Shown one piece after another: positions 17,239 to 26,542 of a stretch of 64,000 bases of DNA. The DNA lies in assembly GCF_014856545.2 (NCBI RefSeq), contig NZ_CP109811.1, forward strand, positions 4,771,562 to 4,835,561, read 5' to 3'. The stretch's first letter is position 1; the number at the start of each line of letters is the position of its first letter. Below the pieces are notes generated by a model. The model searched no databases. It was given only the letters and a program-made list of their open reading frames with translations, and was not told the origin of the DNA. The position numbers and the translations under genes were made by a program. The DNA comes from Mesobacillus jeotgali (GTDB taxonomy: Bacteria > Bacillota > Bacilli > Bacillales > Cytobacillaceae).

Positions 17239-18849
17239 CTATAACACTAACGTGAAATTAAAAGAGGACAGATCTTCATCTGAAGATCCGCCCTCTTTTT
17301 CACCTAATAATTGATTTTTTGTTTTTCTATCAAAGTGTAATATTATTGATTGAACTTCTCTATTTATATTTAAAGTAATCTTATCAATCACTAGATTTAA
17401 GATAATTTTTTTCTTATCGTGATTAGCATTTCTAATAATATCGTTAAAATTATTCATTAAATTTTTTACCACATTAAAGTCAATTGGTTCTGAATTATTT
17501 AATCGAAGTTTTTCTTGAATGGACTCTTTAAGTTTTCTTTTGATTTCAACTTCTTCTGAAATAGTTCCAAGCCTATGTGACAAGTCCTCTTTAGAAATCA
17601 TACCGTCCTCATATAACTCAAACCATTTACTCTTTTTACTGTCATACCCATGAATGTCTTTTTCAATTTGCAACAGTTGCTCCTCTAAGGGCTTTATCGT
17701 GCTTTTTCTTTTGCCATTTAAATTATTAACAATATCTCTTAATATATTTTCATTCAACAAACTCTCTTGTATTTTATTAAAAACGAATTCTTCTACCTTA
17801 TCTGCTTTTACACTATTTGACCTACATGCAGCAGTACCTTTATTTCTCCAGGCACCACATTGATAGTATCTGTGTATGACATAGGTCCCATCCTTATGCT
17901 TTTTCTTTACCCGTCCTGCAACCATTGAGGACCCACAGGCAGGGCACTTTAGTAAACCAGTTAAAGGGTAAGAGCCACTATATATTCTATTAGGCTTATT
18001 TGACCTTTGACTATATAATTTTTGAACTTTTTCCCATAAATCCATAGTAATTATTGCATCATGCTCTCCATCAACAATTATAGGGTTATTATTTATCCCC
18101 TTTCTCCTCTTCTCACTCCAATTTTCTCTACGGTTATATCTAATCTTCCCAATATATATAGGATTCATCAGTATTTCTTTTACTGCATTTATCGAGAACA
18201 TGTTTCCCTTTTTTGATTTATACCCCAGCTTATTAATATGATTTGTTAGACTCTTTAATCCCCTCCCTTCAGAGTATAATCTAAAGATATCCCTAACAAT
18301 AAATGCCTCTCTATCCACCACCTCTAATTTTGTTTTATTATCATCTTTTTCACTCTTTACACTGATATATCCCAATACCTGACCACCATTCCACTTGCCA
18401 GATCTTGCTCGTTGTTTCATTCCCATTTTTACGTTATCTACTATGGTTTCTCTTTCAAACTCACCTATAGATGCTAATACATTCATCATTAACCTTCCTT
18501 GTGGAGTTGTTGTATCAAAGTGTTCTGAACAACTTTTAAAGTTAACATTGAATTTGTTTAATTCTTCAACTATCTTTAATAAATCTAAATGATTTCTTGC
18601 TAATCTGTTCGTTTTCCATACCCATACTTCATCAAACTTCTTTTCTTTTGCATCTTTAAGAAGTTGTTGAAGTTGCAGCCTTTTCTCAATAGATTTCCCG
18701 CTAATTCCACGATCAACGTAATAAGTCGTTACTTGCTTACCATCTAACTCAATCCGTTTTCTTACACTATCGATTTGTGCATCAATAGAATACCCTTCTT
18801 CTGCCTGCTCAGCAGTAGATACTCTTGCATAGATGACTGCTCTAATCAT
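17239..18849 (-). CDS. Large serine recombinase (Ccr-like integrase of the island)
   Basis: A site-specific recombinase of 536 aa. The N-terminal resolvase domain has the catalytic Ser11 in YARVSTAEQ and the motif WKTNRLARNHLDLL. A recombinase domain follows, then a zinc ribbon (LLKCPACGSS, then CGAWRNKGTAAC) and a C-terminal coiled coil. This is the architecture of Ccr proteins and phage large serine integrases. The ATG at 18849 is preferred over the upstream TTG because of GGTGAC spacing. It presumably joins attP to the 3' end of rlmH, where the island sits. Confidence 0.92.
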   Translation of the reverse strand: MIRAVIYARVSTAEQAEEGYSIDAQIDSVRKRIELDGKQVTTYYVDRGISGKSIEKRLQLQQLLKDAKEKKFDEVWVWKTNRLARNHLDLLKIVEELNKFNVNFKSCSEHFDTTTPQGRLMMNVLASIGEFERETIVDNVKMGMKQRARSGKWNGGQVLGYISVKSEKDDNKTKLEVVDREAFIVRDIFRLYSEGRGLKSLTNHINKLGYKSKKGNMFSINAVKEILMNPIYIGKIRYNRRENWSEKRRKGINNNPIIVDGEHDAIITMDLWEKVQKLYSQRSNKPNRIYSGSYPLTGLLKCPACGSSMVAGRVKKKHKDGTYVIHRYYQCGAWRNKGTAACRSNSVKADKVEEFVFNKIQESLLNENILRDIVNNLNGKRKSTIKPLEEQLLQIEKDIHGYDSKKSKWFELYEDGMISKEDLSHRLGTISEEVEIKRKLKESIQEKLRLNNSEPIDFNVVKNLMNNFNDIIRNANHDKKKIILNLVIDKITLNINREVQSIILHFDRKTKNQLLGEKEGGSSDEDLSSFNFTLVL

Positions 18850-19109
18850 TTTCGTCACCAACCTTTAATGATAGTACATCCAATAGCACCTCGCTTATTA
18901 AAGAAATTAGTATTCCGTATGTCTTATGCTGTTCTATATGATTTTCCACCTGGTTTCCTCCTCGGTGAGCACAGAAATATCTTATTTCAATCCCGCTCTA
19001 ATTTATAATATATAAATAAATATTTCTTAAAAACTAACTCTCTATCAATGAATACTAAACGCATAAAATTAATAGGATTTATAGATTTATTTACTGAATT
19101 AACCCCTTT

Positions 19110-20681
19110 TTAGGTGCCATTTTCATCTAGCTTTAAACCAATATATCCATTTAAATTTTCTCCATTTAAGCGAAATCTACTATGAATAATACCCTTTATT
19201 TGCTTCAAGCTCTTGTGAAAGGCTTTTTCATCAACAGGGATTATCCCCTTTTCATAACAGTATTCTCTGTATGCTTCCTCTAAATAAACTGTGTGTATTT
19301 TATACCTTGGGTCTTTTATACATTGCTCGTCAATAAACGTCTGTACACTGTTGTTTTCTCGTAAATAATCATTATATATATCTTCAACTTCATCACAGCT
19401 AGTAAAAACGTAATTGTTTTCAATTAATCTTTTTAGCCCATCTAAAGCCCACTTTACAATATACGACTTTTCATCAATTAGCTTATTTACTAAATTTATG
19501 TCTTGTCTTCTTTTCTCAGTTGGAAAGTTGAATGGTACTATAATTAATCTGTCTGAAAATGCTCTTGTTTTGTCTAAACCCACTATTCTAGGTAACTCAT
19601 TTCCAGCAAATAAGAGAGCAGCTTTATTTGTAAAACTAAAAGGGCTTATATTTTTTTCTTCAGCGAGTATAGTGTCATTACCAGACACCGCCTTAATAAT
19701 ATCAGTCCTTTTAAGATTAATTTCTCCTGTTTCACCACAACAATTCAGCTTTTTTTTGTATAATTTTCCTAACCTAAATTTCTCACTCATATCATGTAGG
19801 CTTAGATTAGTACAGAACTCTTTTCCTACTATTTCCTCAAGTAGATTTATTACTACTGATTTTCCACTATCTTTTGGACCTACAAAATAGAGGATTATTT
19901 TTAAATCCCTAATATCAGAGAGGACATATCCGAAAATTTCCTGAAGTCTATTGTACAGATACGGATTTCCTCCAGTTATACTTCCCATAAATTTTTCAAA
20001 AGTTTTCCCTCTTGTAGTAAATCTATCTGGATATTCTGCATTTACAAAGTTTGTAAAGCAATAGTCTAATGATTTTTCATATATAATTCCATCTCTTGCA
20101 TCAACAACACAGTTTAAGAAATTTATAAAAGTCTTATTACTGTTCAGGATCTCTTCTTCTATCACTAACTCCTCAAAGGAATGAAACCAATTTACTATTT
20201 CCCTAATTCTTCTACTAGTTATTGAAGGCTTATATTTTAAAGGTGTAATTTTCCTTATGATTGTTTCTGCTAATTGAGGCGTAACACCCTGATAATAACC
20301 AAGCTTCCTTTCCCCATAATATAAATTACCTTCCATAAGCAAGAAGTTATTTTCGTCTGACAAAAGTCGAGCAATCTTAAAATCTGAAATACTATCAGTC
20401 TTGTTCTTATTCAATTTATTATCAATATCTTGGAGAATTTCACTATTAATTAATTCATCTTTATCGGCATTTTTAAATTCAGCCTGTGTTTCTTCTTGTT
20501 TATATATTCTAATATAGCTTTTATTTTCAGTTTCTCGATGGATTCCTATAAGGTTTCCTCTAAGTCCATCTATGTTTTCCCCTAAAGAAATTCCTTTTTC
20601 ATGATTTATATAATCAGCCAGTCCACCTTGTATTGTATTATCTAATAATGGAATATTACTGAATCTAGATTTCTTGCCCAA
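19110..20681 (-). CDS. SF3 helicase (D5/P4-alpha type) of the island
   Basis: A replication helicase of 523 aa. GPKDSGKS at about 268-275 is Walker A, an acidic Walker B-like GETGEINLKRTD follows, and LLFAGNELPRI resembles the sensor/motif C of superfamily 3. The N-terminal 250 residues resemble the D5_N region. The start is TTG with GGAGG 9 bases upstream. SCC elements carry a self-loading helicase (Cch) in the same place, upstream of the recombinase, and this is a functional counterpart. It likely unwinds the iteron origin at 21669-21808. Confidence 0.85.
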   Translation of the reverse strand: MGKKSRFSNIPLLDNTIQGGLADYINHEKGISLGENIDGLRGNLIGIHRETENKSYIRIYKQEETQAEFKNADKDELINSEILQDIDNKLNKNKTDSISDFKIARLLSDENNFLLMEGNLYYGERKLGYYQGVTPQLAETIIRKITPLKYKPSITSRRIREIVNWFHSFEELVIEEEILNSNKTFINFLNCVVDARDGIIYEKSLDYCFTNFVNAEYPDRFTTRGKTFEKFMGSITGGNPYLYNRLQEIFGYVLSDIRDLKIILYFVGPKDSGKSVVINLLEEIVGKEFCTNLSLHDMSEKFRLGKLYKKKLNCCGETGEINLKRTDIIKAVSGNDTILAEEKNISPFSFTNKAALLFAGNELPRIVGLDKTRAFSDRLIIVPFNFPTEKRRQDINLVNKLIDEKSYIVKWALDGLKRLIENNYVFTSCDEVEDIYNDYLRENNSVQTFIDEQCIKDPRYKIHTVYLEEAYREYCYEKGIIPVDEKAFHKSLKQIKGIIHSRFRLNGENLNGYIGLKLDENGT

Positions 20682-20703
20682 TTTCCGCTACCTCCTTTCA
20701 GTA

Positions 20704-21234
20704 TTAATTGGTGCTCATATACGGGGAAATAATTTCCCGAGTAATACCTCTTAGTAGGCGTTTAACTGGTTCATTATTTGCTGTGATAACTTCTCTTATA
20801 ATTTCGGTTCTTTCACTATCAAAACTACAAAATGTCATACAGGACATTTGCATATCTTCCCAATAGATCAGGATTGAATCATCCATTGTCATTTCAGTCT
20901 TAGATGAAATTTTTATAAAATCCTCACTGCTATTATTAATTCGGTAAAACACCTTGTACTTATTATTCTTCCTACAATCAACTGCAATCACTATTTCTTC
21001 ATTAAAGCTAAAATCCTCAATATTAGAGTATTTAATTTTGTTATTATCAAAAAAGCCAATAATTGAGACACCTTTCTTTTCTTTTTTCAATATTAGAGCT
21101 GAAAATGGATTAATTTGAGCTTGGGTAATACCAACTAAACTTGAACCCTTCTCATTAATTTTTAATGCGAAGTATTTATCAGGTGTTGTTTGGCATTCAT
21201 TTAATAATTCATGTACCTTCTTTAAGTTCTCCAA
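20704..21234 (-). CDS. Unrecognised 176-aa protein, first gene of the recombinase/helicase operon
   Basis: No family recognised. A beta-rich pattern (GSSLVGITQAQINPF, VSIIGFFDNNKIKYSN, YKVFYRINNSS) ends in a helical tail. It starts with TTG behind AAAGGAG and lies 22 bases before the helicase, so the two are co-expressed. By position it could be a DNA-binding or primase-like helper of the helicase, as small proteins often precede cch in SCC elements; no motif proves it. Confidence 0.6.
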   Translation of the reverse strand: MENLKKVHELLNECQTTPDKYFALKINEKGSSLVGITQAQINPFSALILKKEKKGVSIIGFFDNNKIKYSNIEDFSFNEEIVIAVDCRKNNKYKVFYRINNSSEDFIKISSKTEMTMDDSILIYWEDMQMSCMTFCSFDSERTEIIREVITANNEPVKRLLRGITREIISPYMSTN

Positions 21235-21320
21235 ATTTGATCTCTCCTTTTAATTTTTTTGAGGTTTACCACAACTAGATTATATAAAGGGATTCCTACC
21301 ATTGAATACATAGAGGATAA

Positions 21321-21350
21321 TGCAAATTTTTTTAAAACAAATTTGCATCA
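21321..21350. promoter_or_regulatory. Inverted repeat between the replication operon and the excisionase-like gene
   Basis: ATGCAAATTT and AAATTTGCAT pair around TTTTAAAAC in the divergent intergenic region. The position fits an operator that controls one or both directions. It is AT-rich, so chance pairing is possible. Confidence 0.4.
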
Positions 21351-21464
21351 TCAACTATATTCACCTTTTTAAATATATTGTGTTACTCTGAGAGGTTAAT
21401 GAAGAGCAATAGTAATCAAATATAATGAACATAAATATAAAAAGAAGCATAGGAGGTTCTATGT

Positions 21465-21665
21465 ATGTATGATATCGAAAATGAAATTCTAACTGTTGAG
21501 GATTTAATGGAAATACTTTATGTGGGAAGAAACTATGCCTATAAGCTTTTAAATTCTGGTTCTATTAAGGGATTCAAAATTGGCAGGACATGGAGGATAC
21601 CGAAGTCATCAATAGAAGAGTTTATAATTAATAGCTGTAAATCACTGAATAAGCAATATAAATAA
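21465..21665 (+). CDS. Excisionase-family MerR-like HTH protein
   Basis: A 66-aa protein matching the helix-turn-helix/excisionase pattern: LTVEDLMEILYVGRNYAYKLLNSGSIKGFKIGRTWRIPKSSIEEFI spans nearly the whole chain. Such proteins direct excision or regulate element genes. An AGGAGG site lies upstream. It is transcribed away from the recombinase operon and toward the iteron origin. Confidence 0.85.
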   Translation: MYDIENEILTVEDLMEILYVGRNYAYKLLNSGSIKGFKIGRTWRIPKSSIEEFIINSCKSLNKQYK

Positions 21666-21668
21666 CTA

Positions 21669-21808
21669 CTGTTCTGGCTGTTCTGGGTGTTCTATCTATT
21701 CTTCTTTCTTTAGTAAAAAGAAAATAATAAAATAAAACAGGTAGCATGTTCCATTTTATATCTTAAAGATATTGTGAATTAGGGTGAACAGCTAGAACAG
21801 ACCGAACC
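21669..21808. other. Candidate replication origin of the island: inverted arrays of 9-bp iterons
   Basis: The left array has TGTTC starts at 21670, 21679 and 21688. The right array has GAAC starts at 21786, 21795 and 21804. Each is spaced exactly 9 bases and the two are in opposite orientation. Nearest copies form the inverted pair CTGTTCTGGCTGTTC and GAACAGCTAGAACAG (one mismatch). The 90 bases between are very AT-rich. Such inverted iteron blocks suit an initiator-helicase origin, and the SF3 helicase is encoded 1 kb away. Confidence 0.6.
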
Positions 21809-21843
21809 AAATAAAAATATAGAAAGAACCTAAAGGTGAGTAG

Positions 21844-23199
21844 ATGAAAAACTTTAATGATCAATTACAAGAAATAATTGATAGATTGAATCCAGCCTTT
21901 CAGCATTTACAAGAAAACGAAAAAACCTGTACTTCAGACCTTATATCCAACTTACTAGGAATAAACTGTAAAAGGACAAACAGTGTTCAAGATATAATTA
22001 ACAGTATCTATTTTGAAGGTGTAACTTTCGACTTTTTTAATTTAATACTCTCAAAGTTGAGTATTTCTCCCATCCTAGAAAAAGAAACTTCAATTGGATA
22101 TACACCATACCGTTTTTTTAATAACAAATCGGAAATTAACTATGTTCCGATTAATCCATCTAAACGAAAAATGGCTAAATTTCGTAAGTATCTAATTGAA
22201 GATTTAAGGATGTTATTACTAAAAGATGCTGTTTTAAATTTGGTTGCAAATTATTCTAAAAAAATTTATGGTGATCATGAAGAAAGGTTGTTTCTTGATT
22301 ATGCAAATTTTCAAGAGAGAGTTCTTAAACTCGCATATAGGCTAGATTTTGATGAAAACAAGCTTAGAGGCATAAAAACAACAATTAAGCAGTATAGTGA
22401 ATTTATTCATTTCAAAGCACCTAAAGTCTCATTTCCTTTGATGGCTTACGCTTTGTGTAAATCATATGATGATTTGCCTATCCATAACAAAAGAAGCAAG
22501 TTCTACTTAGTTAGAGGAAAAAACATGGCATTAAAAACTCCAGGAAGAAATATTTACGAAGCGGAAACTGTATTAGATGGTGCTCAAAAAACCTTTAAGG
22601 GATTCAGTAAATACTTAAATGATTATTGCAGCAGTTACTATCCAACAAATGAATCATTATCTATATTTTTATTTAACGAAGTTACAAAGTTACTTGATTT
22701 ACACATGTTGTTTGTGGACTTTCATACGAGAGCAATTGGTCAAAAATATGATGATTCTAAGGAAGCAAAACTTCAGTTAGATGGACATTTTGAATCATTT
22801 TCAAAGTTAAGCTTAATTAAACCCCTTGGATTAAAGTGTTATCTTATTAATACTCTTATTGAAAAAAATATTTATTCAGATACTACTTTATGGTTAGCCT
22901 TGAATAACCTATGCACTATTATGACTATTTATATTTGTTGTGTTATTGAGGAGAATAAACTTGTAGAGGAACACGATGCTATTAGCATGGATCACTACTT
23001 ATATAAACACTTACATGAAGAAGAGCCGTATGACATTGATTGGATCATAAATACATTGAGTATTTATGATATAGACAGTCCTGAATTAAAGGCAGCATAT
23101 TTTTATGCTTATAAGAATTTATATAAGACAACCTTCCAAAATAAAAAAATAAATATACTTATGAAAATTATTAAATCATTTAGTGTGTTCCTTATATGA
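21844..23199 (+). CDS. Unrecognised 451-aa protein of the island
   Basis: No family recognised. It is mostly helical with many Leu/Ile/Lys, with no signal peptide or convincing membrane segment and no clear catalytic motif. Short features include FPLMAYALCKSYDDLP in the middle and LWLALNNLCTIMTIYICCVIEENK near the C-terminus. The ATG follows AAAGGTGAG. It begins 36 bases after the right iteron array, so its promoter may overlap the origin. It could be a replication accessory or cargo protein. Confidence 0.6.
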   Translation: MKNFNDQLQEIIDRLNPAFQHLQENEKTCTSDLISNLLGINCKRTNSVQDIINSIYFEGVTFDFFNLILSKLSISPILEKETSIGYTPYRFFNNKSEINYVPINPSKRKMAKFRKYLIEDLRMLLLKDAVLNLVANYSKKIYGDHEERLFLDYANFQERVLKLAYRLDFDENKLRGIKTTIKQYSEFIHFKAPKVSFPLMAYALCKSYDDLPIHNKRSKFYLVRGKNMALKTPGRNIYEAETVLDGAQKTFKGFSKYLNDYCSSYYPTNESLSIFLFNEVTKLLDLHMLFVDFHTRAIGQKYDDSKEAKLQLDGHFESFSKLSLIKPLGLKCYLINTLIEKNIYSDTTLWLALNNLCTIMTIYICCVIEENKLVEEHDAISMDHYLYKHLHEEEPYDIDWIINTLSIYDIDSPELKAAYFYAYKNLYKTTFQNKKINILMKIIKSFSVFLI

Positions 23200-23296
23200 T
23201 CCTAGACTCACTAGTGGACTGTCTATCAGCATAGACATCAAGATAATAATATATATATGACAATCACGTCTTTACCTTTATAGAATAAATATAAAA

Positions 23297-23334
23297 ATTG
23301 GTCAACTTCATTAGAGTTGACCAATTGTATTTTG
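23297..23334 (+). terminator. Terminator downstream of the 451-aa gene
   Basis: AATTGGTCAACT and AGTTGACCAATT pair perfectly around TCATT, followed by GTATTTTG. It lies about 100 bases after the stop codon. Confidence 0.7.
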
Positions 23335-23475
23335 CAATTAAAAATGGTGTTTTTGGCAGTATGTTTTTTGAATGTAAAAAAGGTTACTGTGTTCACAAAT
23401 GAAACCCTTTGATATAATGCGGATAGAATGAAAAATACGAATTACATTAATAATTTTTTTGAGGAGGGAATTTTG

Positions 23476-23682
23476 ATGATACATACGAAAACGCCTGCAG
23501 GAACTTACGATGAGAATGATTATTGGACTGTTTCATACATTGACACTCGATCAGACAATCCTGATGATTACAAAGAAGTAGTTCGTGAGTATGGTGATTG
23601 TGATAATGCTTACGAAGATTATTGCTATTATAAAAATAAATGGTGGGCAAAAGACTGCAGATATGAGCACCATAGAAGATAA
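23476..23682 (+). CDS. Unrecognised small acidic protein (68 aa)
   Basis: Starts at the ATG 7 bases after GAGGAGGG rather than the upstream in-frame ATG at 23428. Rich in Tyr, Asp and Trp (NDYWTVSYIDTRSDNPDDYKE, then CYYKNKWWAKDCRYEHHRR). No family recognised. A strong ribosome binding site and a following terminator make it a likely real gene. Confidence 0.55.
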   Translation: MIHTKTPAGTYDENDYWTVSYIDTRSDNPDDYKEVVREYGDCDNAYEDYCYYKNKWWAKDCRYEHHRR

Positions 23683-23760
23683 ACCGAACTATAAAGAAAA
23701 TTTCCGATAAGATTGGAGTATAAATTCCAGTTTATCGGTGAGCTTGATTTGAAAGTACAT

Positions 23761-23785
23761 AAAGACATTTCGGTGTCTTTTTTTA
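23761..23785 (+). terminator. Terminator of the 68-aa gene
   Basis: AAAGACA and TGTCTTT pair around a TTTCGG-type loop and are followed by T5. Confidence 0.75.
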
Positions 23786-23943
23786 TTTCATCGCCTATTT
23801 TTCCACTCAGACCTTATTATTATGTCTTCCACTAACCGCTCCCTTATCTACAATAAGAATTATCTTTATGGTTTTGAAAGGAATTTATAGCTCATTGTAG
23901 AATTTTATAATTTAAAATTTAAAATAGATTGGAGCATCTCATT

Positions 23944-24171
23944 ATGTCCATCACTGAACTAGGAGATATTTTAAGAAAAATGTACACTAATGCACCAGAT
24001 AAAGAGCAGGCCACTTTTATACATCTTTTTGGAATTAAATATGGAGAGCTAATTTTAAAAAATAACTATAGTGCATCTGAAATTGTAAAAGCGTCTGGAA
24101 TAAATGATTCTTATAAAACTGAAGTTAGGAAAGGTATTAACCTTTCGAAATACGTTATTTCTAAAATTTAG
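23944..24171 (+). CDS. Small HTH-like protein (75 aa)
   Basis: The ATG at 23944 with GGAG at 23931-23934 is preferred over the TTG at 23929. The pattern SITELGDILRKMYTNAPDKEQATFIHLFGIKYGELI, then SASEIVKASGINDSYKTEVRKGINLSKYV resembles a small conserved Bacillus protein with a helix-turn-helix-like C-terminal part. Function unknown. It is followed closely by a terminator. Confidence 0.65.
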   Translation: MSITELGDILRKMYTNAPDKEQATFIHLFGIKYGELILKNNYSASEIVKASGINDSYKTEVRKGINLSKYVISKI

Positions 24172-24190
24172 TTATATGAAAAATAAGTAA

Positions 24191-24224
24191 CTAGCCTAGC
24201 AAAATATTGCTAGGCTATTTCTTT
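24191..24224 (+). terminator. Terminator of the 75-aa HTH-like gene
   Basis: TAGCCTAGCAA and TTGCTAGGCTA pair around AATA, followed by TTTCTTT. Confidence 0.8.
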
Positions 24225-24315
24225 AGAGGTTTTCAAAGTGTCTAAATAACATCTACTCCGTGAATTTTAAACAATGACTCTAATCGCTGCATAATGTAAT
24301 CTTCTGCTTTTTTGG

Positions 24316-25461
24316 TTATTTGTATATGTGACTTTTGCTGTGTGTATATATTATCTTATTAAAGTTATCTTTATGATTAGGATATAAATCTGTATTTAGC
24401 TCTCTGGCAAGTTCTCTTAGTGAAATACCATACTTTATAGGACCTTTTAAAAATCGACCTTCCTCCAACTCAACAAAATATGGATATCTTCCATGATCAA
24501 CTGTATTAAAAGGAGCATTTCCGTGAATAACATTTTCCTTTTTATAACCTGATGTTCTTGCATATCCGACTATAATAGGAGTTCCATTACCATCAATATC
24601 ATTAGTAACCATTGTCATAAATAAAGTTTGCCCACTTTTTATACCAGAAGGCGCTTTTGGGAAAAAAGTACGTTTAAAATGCTCCTTTCTTCTCCTTTCT
24701 AGAAAGGTTAGATTATTTGGAATACGATTTTCACTGTTACCTTCAAACTTTAGCCAAATTCCTGTATTTTGCTCCCTTATCTTTTCTTCCAAACCTTTAC
24801 TATTTAGTATTTCTTCAATAAAGTCTGAGATGCTACCTTCTTTGGGTTGGGAGTCATGGGAAGGCAGTTTTGCACCCCATTTTACAGGATTAGGTTGATT
24901 AACTACTGGGAAGGAGTTTTTACCAGGTTTCTTTTGATCAAAAGCTCTTTGGGCAACAATCTTATCACATATTCTTTTTTCCTCTGCAATCTTCTCTTTT
25001 GTTACTATCCAATCTCCTGACTCCTTTATCTCGCTTAGTAAACATTCAAAGTAATTAATACATTCTTCACTAAATAGTATTTCGTCTTCCATAAAAATTC
25101 CAAACTCATGATTCTTATAAAATCCATTAAAAGTAAAGTTAGCAGATCCCATGATTACGGATTCCTTATCGAATATATAGAGTTTAGTATGAAGTTCTTG
25201 TAGAGCATATACATTTACTCCAGCATTAATGAGAAGTTCTAATCCAGTAATACTACTTGCTCTATTAATAAAATCTTCTCTGTCGAATCGTGTTATTAAT
25301 GTACATTCAACTTTATTGTCAAGATCTCCAATATTCTCTGTTAATGCTTTTGCTGTTTTAAATCCAATAAAGGGTGAAATTATTCGAACTTGCTGCTGAG
25401 CAGAATCTAATAACGAAAAGAATGTCAACCCAAAATCTTTGTCTAAAAAGCTAATTGACAC
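24316..25461 (-). CDS. PLD-like nuclease family protein
   Basis: 381 aa. The N-terminal phospholipase-D-like domain has HTKLYIFDKESVIMGSANFT (H-x-K-x4-D then G-S-x-N) at about 95-115, the nuclease-type signature with a single motif, which implies dimerisation. The C-terminal 180 residues look like a separate recognition domain (GSISDFIEEILNSKGLEEKIREQ, then FERRRKEHFKRTFFPKAP-like, then FNTVDHGRYPYFVEL). Similar architectures occur in restriction enzymes such as NgoFVII-type proteins. The start is GTG with GGAGGAG. It is divergent from the 268-aa gene. Confidence 0.75.
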   Translation of the reverse strand: MSISFLDKDFGLTFFSLLDSAQQQVRIISPFIGFKTAKALTENIGDLDNKVECTLITRFDREDFINRASSITGLELLINAGVNVYALQELHTKLYIFDKESVIMGSANFTFNGFYKNHEFGIFMEDEILFSEECINYFECLLSEIKESGDWIVTKEKIAEEKRICDKIVAQRAFDQKKPGKNSFPVVNQPNPVKWGAKLPSHDSQPKEGSISDFIEEILNSKGLEEKIREQNTGIWLKFEGNSENRIPNNLTFLERRRKEHFKRTFFPKAPSGIKSGQTLFMTMVTNDIDGNGTPIIVGYARTSGYKKENVIHGNAPFNTVDHGRYPYFVELEEGRFLKGPIKYGISLRELARELNTDLYPNHKDNFNKIIYTHSKSHIYK

Positions 25462-25609
25462 AATGATCTCCTCCCCATTTTATCAAGTTATTAAAAGAAA
25501 TATTTTACATTTTAATCTTAGCATAATTTATTTTGCTTTTGCAATATTTGTTTTGCTGTTGTATATTTTTAATTAGCAAGCAAAGCCAAAATATTTTAGG
25601 AGGAATTTC

Positions 25610-26416
25610 ATGAGTAGAATTGAGTATCATCTTGATCGTATAGCTACTGCCCTTGAATCTATTTCTAAAAACCTAAGTGTATCATCACAAGCAGAAAAAA
25701 AGTTTGAGAATGAAATGCACTCAATAACTAATTCTGAAGCTAATTTTATTACACATTCACCCATGTTGCCTGAGGAAGAATTTTTTATAAACACTACTAA
25801 CATTTATTTAGATGAAACTAAACGTAAGTTTGATGAGGGACTTCAAAGGAAAAGTGCAGTAAAAGTTTCTCAAAATCTTATACCAATGCAAATTGGTTTT
25901 CTTGAAAGATACTTATCGGGTTTTACAGTACATGAACATTCGAACGCAGTATTAGTTATTAAGCGAGAGGAAACTCCTAAAGCACTTTTTAGGTTCTATA
26001 CTGATTTAGGGTTCCATAGAGCTGACCACTGGAAAAAAGATATATCTAGTATTCTTAGAATTGCAACTGAACTTAATATACCTCATAAGCAAATTTATCT
26101 TATTGTAACTTCAAACCTTAATGGACTTGATAATAACCATGTTTGTTCATTATTAGATATTAAAATAAGTAATAAAGAAATACTTGACCCCTCTAATCAA
26201 GAAAAACTGGAGGAATATGATAAATTATATATTCAATCCTTTGGAGATATCCTCCCTAACCCAAGTAACCAAATATATTTTTTAACTGGAGCACTACATC
26301 CTAACGTTGTGGCTGAGGATATTTTTACAAATAGAAACATGCCAGTTAATTTAAAAGAATACCCATGGATAACAACTCCTCTATTCAGCATTTTTAATAA
26401 AATACAACAATTGTGA
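25610..26416 (+). CDS. Unrecognised 268-aa protein beside the right end of the island
   Basis: Starts at ATG with AGGAGG. The N-terminal RIEYHLDRIATALESISKNL looks like a short coiled coil. The middle (LPEEEFFINTTNIYLDETKRKFDEGLQ, then HEHSNAVLVIKREETPKALFRFYTDLGFHR) gives no family I know. It is divergent from the PLD protein across 148 bases, a layout often seen for paired defence or toxin modules. Function unknown. It is the last gene before attR. Confidence 0.55.
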   Translation: MSRIEYHLDRIATALESISKNLSVSSQAEKKFENEMHSITNSEANFITHSPMLPEEEFFINTTNIYLDETKRKFDEGLQRKSAVKVSQNLIPMQIGFLERYLSGFTVHEHSNAVLVIKREETPKALFRFYTDLGFHRADHWKKDISSILRIATELNIPHKQIYLIVTSNLNGLDNNHVCSLLDIKISNKEILDPSNQEKLEEYDKLYIQSFGDILPNPSNQIYFLTGALHPNVVAEDIFTNRNMPVNLKEYPWITTPLFSIFNKIQQL

Positions 26417-26447
26417 CATATTAGCTTATAAATAGAAACAAAAAGGA

Positions 26448-26490
26448 GAAGGGAAATCACCATTAGATGATTTCCCTTCTTACTTTTTTA
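26448..26490 (+). terminator. Terminator downstream of the 268-aa gene
   Basis: GAAGGGAAATCA and TGATTTCCCTTC pair around a short loop, followed by TTACTTTTTT. It separates the island's last gene from the convergent rlmH. Confidence 0.85.
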
Positions 26491-26530
26491 AGTGATCTTT
26501 TTTCTTTAAATAAAACTCTTTATTTAGATA

Positions 26531-26542
26531 AGTTTACCGTTA
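26531..26542. repeat. Right terminal inverted repeat of the SCC-like island
   Basis: AGTTTACCGTTA is an exact inverted copy of 8277-8288. Its last three bases overlap the rlmH stop codon. Confidence 0.7.

Noticed and set aside
17258..17300. Terminator inside the 3' end of the recombinase gene
   Set aside because: AAAGAGG/CCTCTTT can pair, but it lies within the coding region and the reading frame there looks normal; not confident as a terminator.
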